DNA from: Platynereis dumerilii | Lineage: Eukaryota > Annelida > Polychaeta > Phyllodocida > Nereididae | NCBI GenBank assembly: GCA_026936325.1 | Contig: JAPTHN010000003.1 | Location: 82,201,006 to 82,265,005, forward strand | Length of the DNA: 64,000 nucleotides | Direction of reading: 5' to 3' | Shown: positions 59,758 to 64,000 of the stretch, piece after piece | Numbering within the stretch: the first letter of the stretch is position 1 | How the letters are laid out: each line of letters begins with the position of its first letter | Position numbers and translations under genes: made by a program | The notes under the pieces: model-generated | The model's database searches: none | What the model was told of the DNA's origin: nothing | Seen by the model: the letters and a program-made list of their open reading frames with translations, nothing else

Positions 59758-62700
59758 ATGGAGGACACATGGAGCGACATCCAGGCCATCAAAACGAAGC
59801 ATCAGAGTCTTCGGGAGAAGATGTTACGGCGGAAAAGGGAGAGGGAAGGATTGGTGGCAGGAATTACCGGGGCGACGTCTGCTCCTGCAGGAGAACCGGC
59901 TGCTCAGAGCATAAAAGTAGAAAATAAAGGTAAAGTATCAAGATCACTGTCAAAAAGGGGAGCTCATGGTGTTGTGGTCTATATTTGCAGTGTCTGTGTA
60001 CTCTGGTTCTTGAAAAATGATGATTAATTATGGTGGAAAATGTTAATTAAAGGTGAGCGATAATTGGAGTAAATAGTATTTAATACTGATTTATGCCATA
60101 TTATGTCATTTATGGTGTAGTATACAAACGCGAATCATTGTGACAGTCACAGTGACACTATATTTTATGATGTTTGAATGCTGGGCACAAGTTACCTACA
60201 GTTGTCATCACCTTCCTCGCGAACTGAGAACTAAATCATATGTAAATGGTGGTGTCTTCTTGTGATGATGTCATAGCCACGCACAACTAAATTCTTTGGT
60301 TAGGTCACAAATGAAATGGACTGAAAACAGGTGAAATTTTCCCTCGTTTCCAAAAAAAGGAAAAACATCGCGAAAACATCGAGAAAGTGTGATAGGAAGT
60401 TATAAACAGCCACCTGAAGCATGTGAGTGAAGAAATTTTGTTCACAGCCCTGCTGGTTGCTGAGATATCGGCAGAAATGAGTGTTGTGACCAGGGTTTCT
60501 ATTGGGGTGCCCAAAAAGTGGGTCCTGGGGACCCAGTGAAGTCTAAAAAAGTGGGTCCCCTTCAGAATGTCTGGGTCCCCATCAGAGTTGATGTTTTTAT
60601 CATCAAATATCGAGGCAAAGAACCAATTTTTATTCTCCCAGATACTGGCAGGTTACGCATTTTGGGCTTCCAGTCACTTGGTCCTGGTATGGTGAAGATT
60701 CCAGTTCTAGCCAGGGTCACATGGACGCTCGAGTCAGTACTGCAGTTTCAATCATCCTTCAAATTGTTGCTGTGTCATCTCCTGCAAATTAGCCGCCAGG
60801 GTGCATTTGTAAATACTGAATGTAAGACCTAATACGCCCATCCATCTTGAGATATCTTCTATTGCATCAGAATTTAAAATGTGATATGGCACCTTAACCC
60901 TTCCTCTGCAAAATGCAACAAAAGTTATCATAGATATGCATTTCTAATACTGTAACTGCATAGCACATTGAGAGCTGTCTGCAATACAGGAAGGGCAATA
61001 ATTTTCAGGTAAGTGCTTAAAATCTTGAGTCTTGAGATCTTTCAATATTACAATGTAGGCTCAATCCCAGTTAAATGGGCAAATTCCAGTCCAAAAAAAG
61101 TGAAAAAGTGACCATTACGGAAATGGAAATTTCTGCTCAATATCTTTCATACATTGTCAAGAGGTGCAGTTTCTGGAATATCTTTCACTAATCTTAACTT
61201 TTATTTTGCTCATTTCCAATGCAATTTCACAGGTTAAAATGAGAAATGGTAACGTAATTTACACTGTTTAGAACAAAATTTACACAAATTTGGACACTTT
61301 GTCTCTTCTCAGGGCAAAACTAATCATCACAAGTTCATGAAATTCACCAGATCATCTCAGGCATCAAGGGCCTACAAAAATTAAAAATAATTGTTTTTCT
61401 ATCTCTATTGGTCTTTCTGTGGGCTATGGTAACGTAATTTACATCTAAAAACGACAAAATCACTTTTCGACCTTCTTTGGCCTCCTGTGAAGTGAGTTTT
61501 CAATATATTTCAAAACCGTAAATTGCACCAAAAACTAGACTTTTCAAACTTGGCAATGGAGTTCTTGAATTCAAGAATTGGCAAATATTAACATGATTAA
61601 AGTGGCCTTGAATCTTGGTAACGTAATTTACAAGAATTATGTGCCGTTTTTAAATAACCCTAAAAACGTATTTATAGATTTAAAAAAAAGTTATGAATTT
61701 TTTTGTATGAAGGACATTATTGTTAGGCACATTTCCATTCACTTCTCAAGTCAATACCAGCAACAATAGTGCCACAGCGTCATATTATATGAAACCATAC
61801 AGCCATTGGACATGCCATTTTTCCGTTTTTCGGCCATTCAACATGGTATTTACCCCAGTTCTTATTACATACTGTAAGTATATTGTATATGACTAAATTT
61901 CTATATAAGTATTCTAAATAACTGCCAAATTTCAAAATTGTAAAATGATTCTACTAGAAATGACAGCCAATACTCTTTGAACTTTCTTTATTTTTGGAAT
62001 TTGCCCGTTTAACTGGGATTGAGCCTGTAGGCCTATATATCTCTCCATCCACTGAAGTGAGCACCAGGTTCGCTTGCTTTCATGACACAATAACACAAGA
62101 AGACCCCTGCATTCTGATTCACCAATAAAATTCACATAACCATCCAACACATTATGAGAGATTAGCTATTATGACAGAGCAAAGGGCACCAAGTCTGCAG
62201 TAAACGGTAAAGTTTATATGCGAGAAAATATAAGTTCTTGATATAGATAGTGAAACAATTAGTACAACTGATATACACCCCAAATATGTCATTTTGACTT
62301 AATTATCTCTTTCATTTCTGTGTTTCATTCTTATGGCAACAGGAGGCCTAAGTGACTAAAGCATATTAATAAGAGTGAAAGTCAGTCATCTTTACCAGTG
62401 ACTATCTGGTAGTCAGGTTTAATGAGAATGAAGTGTATTAATCTCCTTAAGATGTCATTGATTGCTATTCAGAAGGTTCAATATTACAATGATGCAGGGC
62501 TCTTTGAAATAGATTTGATTGCAATTGACTGATACTTCCCATTGTTGAAGCCTCCAAGGGCAATTAGCTGATTTGTGAAACCTTGCTATTCTTGATTACC
62601 TGACACCTAGATTGACATCTGCACTTTCCAGTGCGTCCTGGGGACGCATATAGGGTTTTTAAAGTGCGTCCTATGTCAAATCAATGCGTTTTTTGGTGAT

Positions 62701-63977
62701 AGGGACGGCGTCAACAGAAACCCTGGTTGTGACGTTGCCTGTATGGATCATTCAGAGCTTATCTCAATAAATATATTGTTATTGCAACTTTTTTTACATT
62801 ATCACATATCGCAACTTTCCTCAATGGTAGTGGCTACATGCAGAGCCGTTCAGTTCTTAGATTATTTTTCTATTCACAGAGCCGGCAGATTGCATTGATG
62901 TGTGAATTTATTTAATTTTGGTCCCAAATAATTGAAATAAACATCATTTGTTGACACTGTGTTTATTTTAAACTCTAATTATGTTATAAAGAAATTCATG
63001 GGTCACATGACTTGAGTTCACAGAGCTGGGCCCTGCAAATAGACAGGAATGGCTTTACACAGAGCCTGGCTCTGCCTATAGACAGGTCACCCTATTCACA
63101 GAGCCGGGCTCTGCCAATAGACAGGTCTGCCTATTCACAGAGCCCGGCTCTGCAAATAGACGGTCGGCTATTGGCAGAGCCCGGCTCTGTGAATAGACAG
63201 AAATGGCTATATGCAGAGCCCGGCTCTGCCAATAGACAGGTCAGCCTATTCACAGAGCCAGCCGGCTCTGCATATATACTGACCCTGCTATTGGCAGAGC
63301 TGGGCTCTGCATATATCCTTGGTCTTTCTCAATATCGCAAAGCACTATGTCGGGTATGATTAGCACACATTGTATATCATAAAGAACAGTAGTGGGATTC
63401 TAATTTGTTGTTTTGGATTCTTTACAGATGACGTCGCCAATAGTAGTCCGGTGGCACGTCTCCCTATTAAGTCTGAGCCTACCCCAATTAAGACAGAAGA
63501 AACTCCTTCCCCTGCTCCTAAAATTAAAGTTGAATATAAGACATTGGCCGAGATCGAACGAGAGATGCAGATATTCCTAAGTGATGTCACTTTGAACTTT
63601 CCCATCCATGCTTCATTTCTCTCCAGTCAAGTCAGCAAGGCGTTAGAAAAAGAAATTCCAGCATCAGCCGTGGAAGATCTCTTGGAAAAGTTTGCGGCCC
63701 AGCAGTTGGTCACGTGAGTTGTTTGGGGTTTAAATATCTTGGGTCTGTATTCTTTCATCACTGTTATGAGTGGATTAAATGACAAGTTAGATCTATTTAC
63801 AATTGCTGTGCGCACTTCAGGGCCCAAGTTATATACTTATAAACATTATTAATTGGCCATTCAGTATGTTCAGTTAAATTATAAAGTTATCAAAAAAATT
63901 TTTCCTCCAGGATAACTCGGTCAGAAGTGAAAAGTGGAGAGATAATTTTAACCATCACATCAGCTGACCACTCCAAG
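59758..63977 (+). CDS. METTL3: METTL3 N-terminal region, first three coding exons (partial)
   Basis: Exons 59758-59929, 63428-63713 and 63911-63977 join in phase (175 residues), and the gene runs off the window. The start MEDTWSDIQAIK and LREKMLRRKRE match the METTL3 N-terminus of vertebrates (MSDTWSSIQAHK, LRERLQRRRK). LLEKFAAQQLVT and SADHSK match its LLQKFAAQEL and YADHSK region. METTL3 is the catalytic subunit of the nuclear METTL3-METTL14 complex that makes N6-methyladenosine in mRNA. By family knowledge the N-terminal leader helix contacts WTAP. The zinc-finger and DPPW methyltransferase domains lie beyond this window. The frame is open upstream to an in-frame ATG at 59593 with a good context, which would add 55 residues. 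I chose 59758 by homology. Intron 1 (about 3.5 kb) hosts a hAT-type element and a palindromic array. Confidence 0.93.
60491..62725. mobile_element. 2.2-kb hAT-type element in METTL3 intron 1
   Basis: CAGGGTTTCTATTG at the left is mirrored at the right with one change. An exact 8-bp duplication, GTTGTGAC, flanks it (60483-60490 and 62726-62733). CAGGG-type ends with 8-bp duplications are the hallmark of the hAT superfamily. Near both ends there is GGGTCC/GGGGAC-rich sequence. No transposase frame was recognised, so it is non-autonomous. It carries a nested element at 61058-62025. Confidence 0.8.
61058..62025. mobile_element. 968-bp TIR element nested in the hAT element
   Basis: GGCTCAATCCCAGTTAAA at the left is mirrored at the right, and the match continues to about 31 nt with one difference. 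TGTA flanks both sides exactly (61054-61057 and 62026-62029). The interior holds three identical copies of GGTAACGTAATTTAC at 61248, 61428 and 61617. Non-coding. Confidence 0.8.
63015..63320. repeat. Array of AGAGCCCGGCTCT palindromes in METTL3 intron 1
   Basis: About eight copies of the palindrome GCAGAGCCCGGCTCTGC or close variants, separated by CAATAGACAGGT or CTATTCACAG linkers that themselves appear in both orientations. An outlying half copy is near 62870. The array ends about 100 bp before METTL3 exon 2. Each unit can form a hairpin. Confidence 0.85.
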
Positions 63978-64000
63978 GTAATGATAAAGTTTTTGTTAAC

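Noticed and set aside
63015-63320. CRISPR-like palindromic repeats
   Set aside because: Spacers are themselves repeated in both orientations and spacing is irregular. It lies in a METTL3 intron.

Overview
The window is a repeat-rich, AT-rich stretch of an animal nuclear genome. It has long introns with GT/AG splice sites, large intergenic spaces, GATA/GACA microsatellites and a dense population of non-autonomous DNA transposons. No bacterial operons, CRISPR arrays, tRNA genes or rRNA genes were seen. The intact METTL3 gene, the tRNA-headed SINE and the palindromic element load suggest a marine invertebrate. An invertebrate deuterostome (echinoderm-like) is my best guess, but the sequence does not prove it.

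Three host protein-coding genes are supported by exons that join in frame at consensus splice sites. (1) On the minus strand, 14635 down to 9351, a six-exon gene encodes a predicted 475-residue BTB-BACK protein whose C-terminus reads as a jacalin-like beta-prism lectin domain. (2) On the plus strand, 52550-58998, a seven-exon gene encodes a complete 421-residue PAPS-type sulfotransferase (Sulfotransf_3-like). A 43-bp minisatellite of about 68 copies fills its fifth intron. (3) On the plus strand from 59758 to beyond the window end are the first three coding exons of METTL3, the catalytic subunit of the mRNA m6A methyltransferase. An orphan copy of the sulfotransferase PAPS-binding exon lies on the minus strand at 45193-45352.

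Layout: 1-9 kb is intergenic, with microsatellites, several palindromic elements, a 0.93-kb TIR element (4488-5416) and a decayed Ty3/Gypsy-type fossil (about 7250-8420). 9.35-14.6 kb is the BTB gene. 16.5-20.65 kb is a LINE with an intact 1025-codon endonuclease/reverse transcriptase frame. 21.8-27.7 kb is a run of TIR and foldback elements, some nested. 27742-39331 is the most striking object: an 11.6-kb, almost wholly non-coding unit. It has matching inverted ends and an exact 4-bp flanking duplication (AACT). It is built of 330-bp tandem units and long arrays of GTCAC-bearing repeats that reverse orientation near 34.57 kb, and it carries its own later insertions. 39.3-52.5 kb holds further MITEs, an E-box-rich element, a tandem block, the orphan exon and a 4.1-kb TIR element that hosts three smaller elements. 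52.5-64 kb holds the two plus-strand genes, with a hAT-type element nested in METTL3 intron 1.

I see no functional link between the three genes. The strongest candidates for something undescribed are the 11.6-kb GTCAC-array element, the BTB-BACK-jacalin architecture, and a long perfect complementarity between the 5' and 3' non-coding parts of the LINE. All element boundaries come from reading inverted ends and flanking duplications by eye. No database search was possible.
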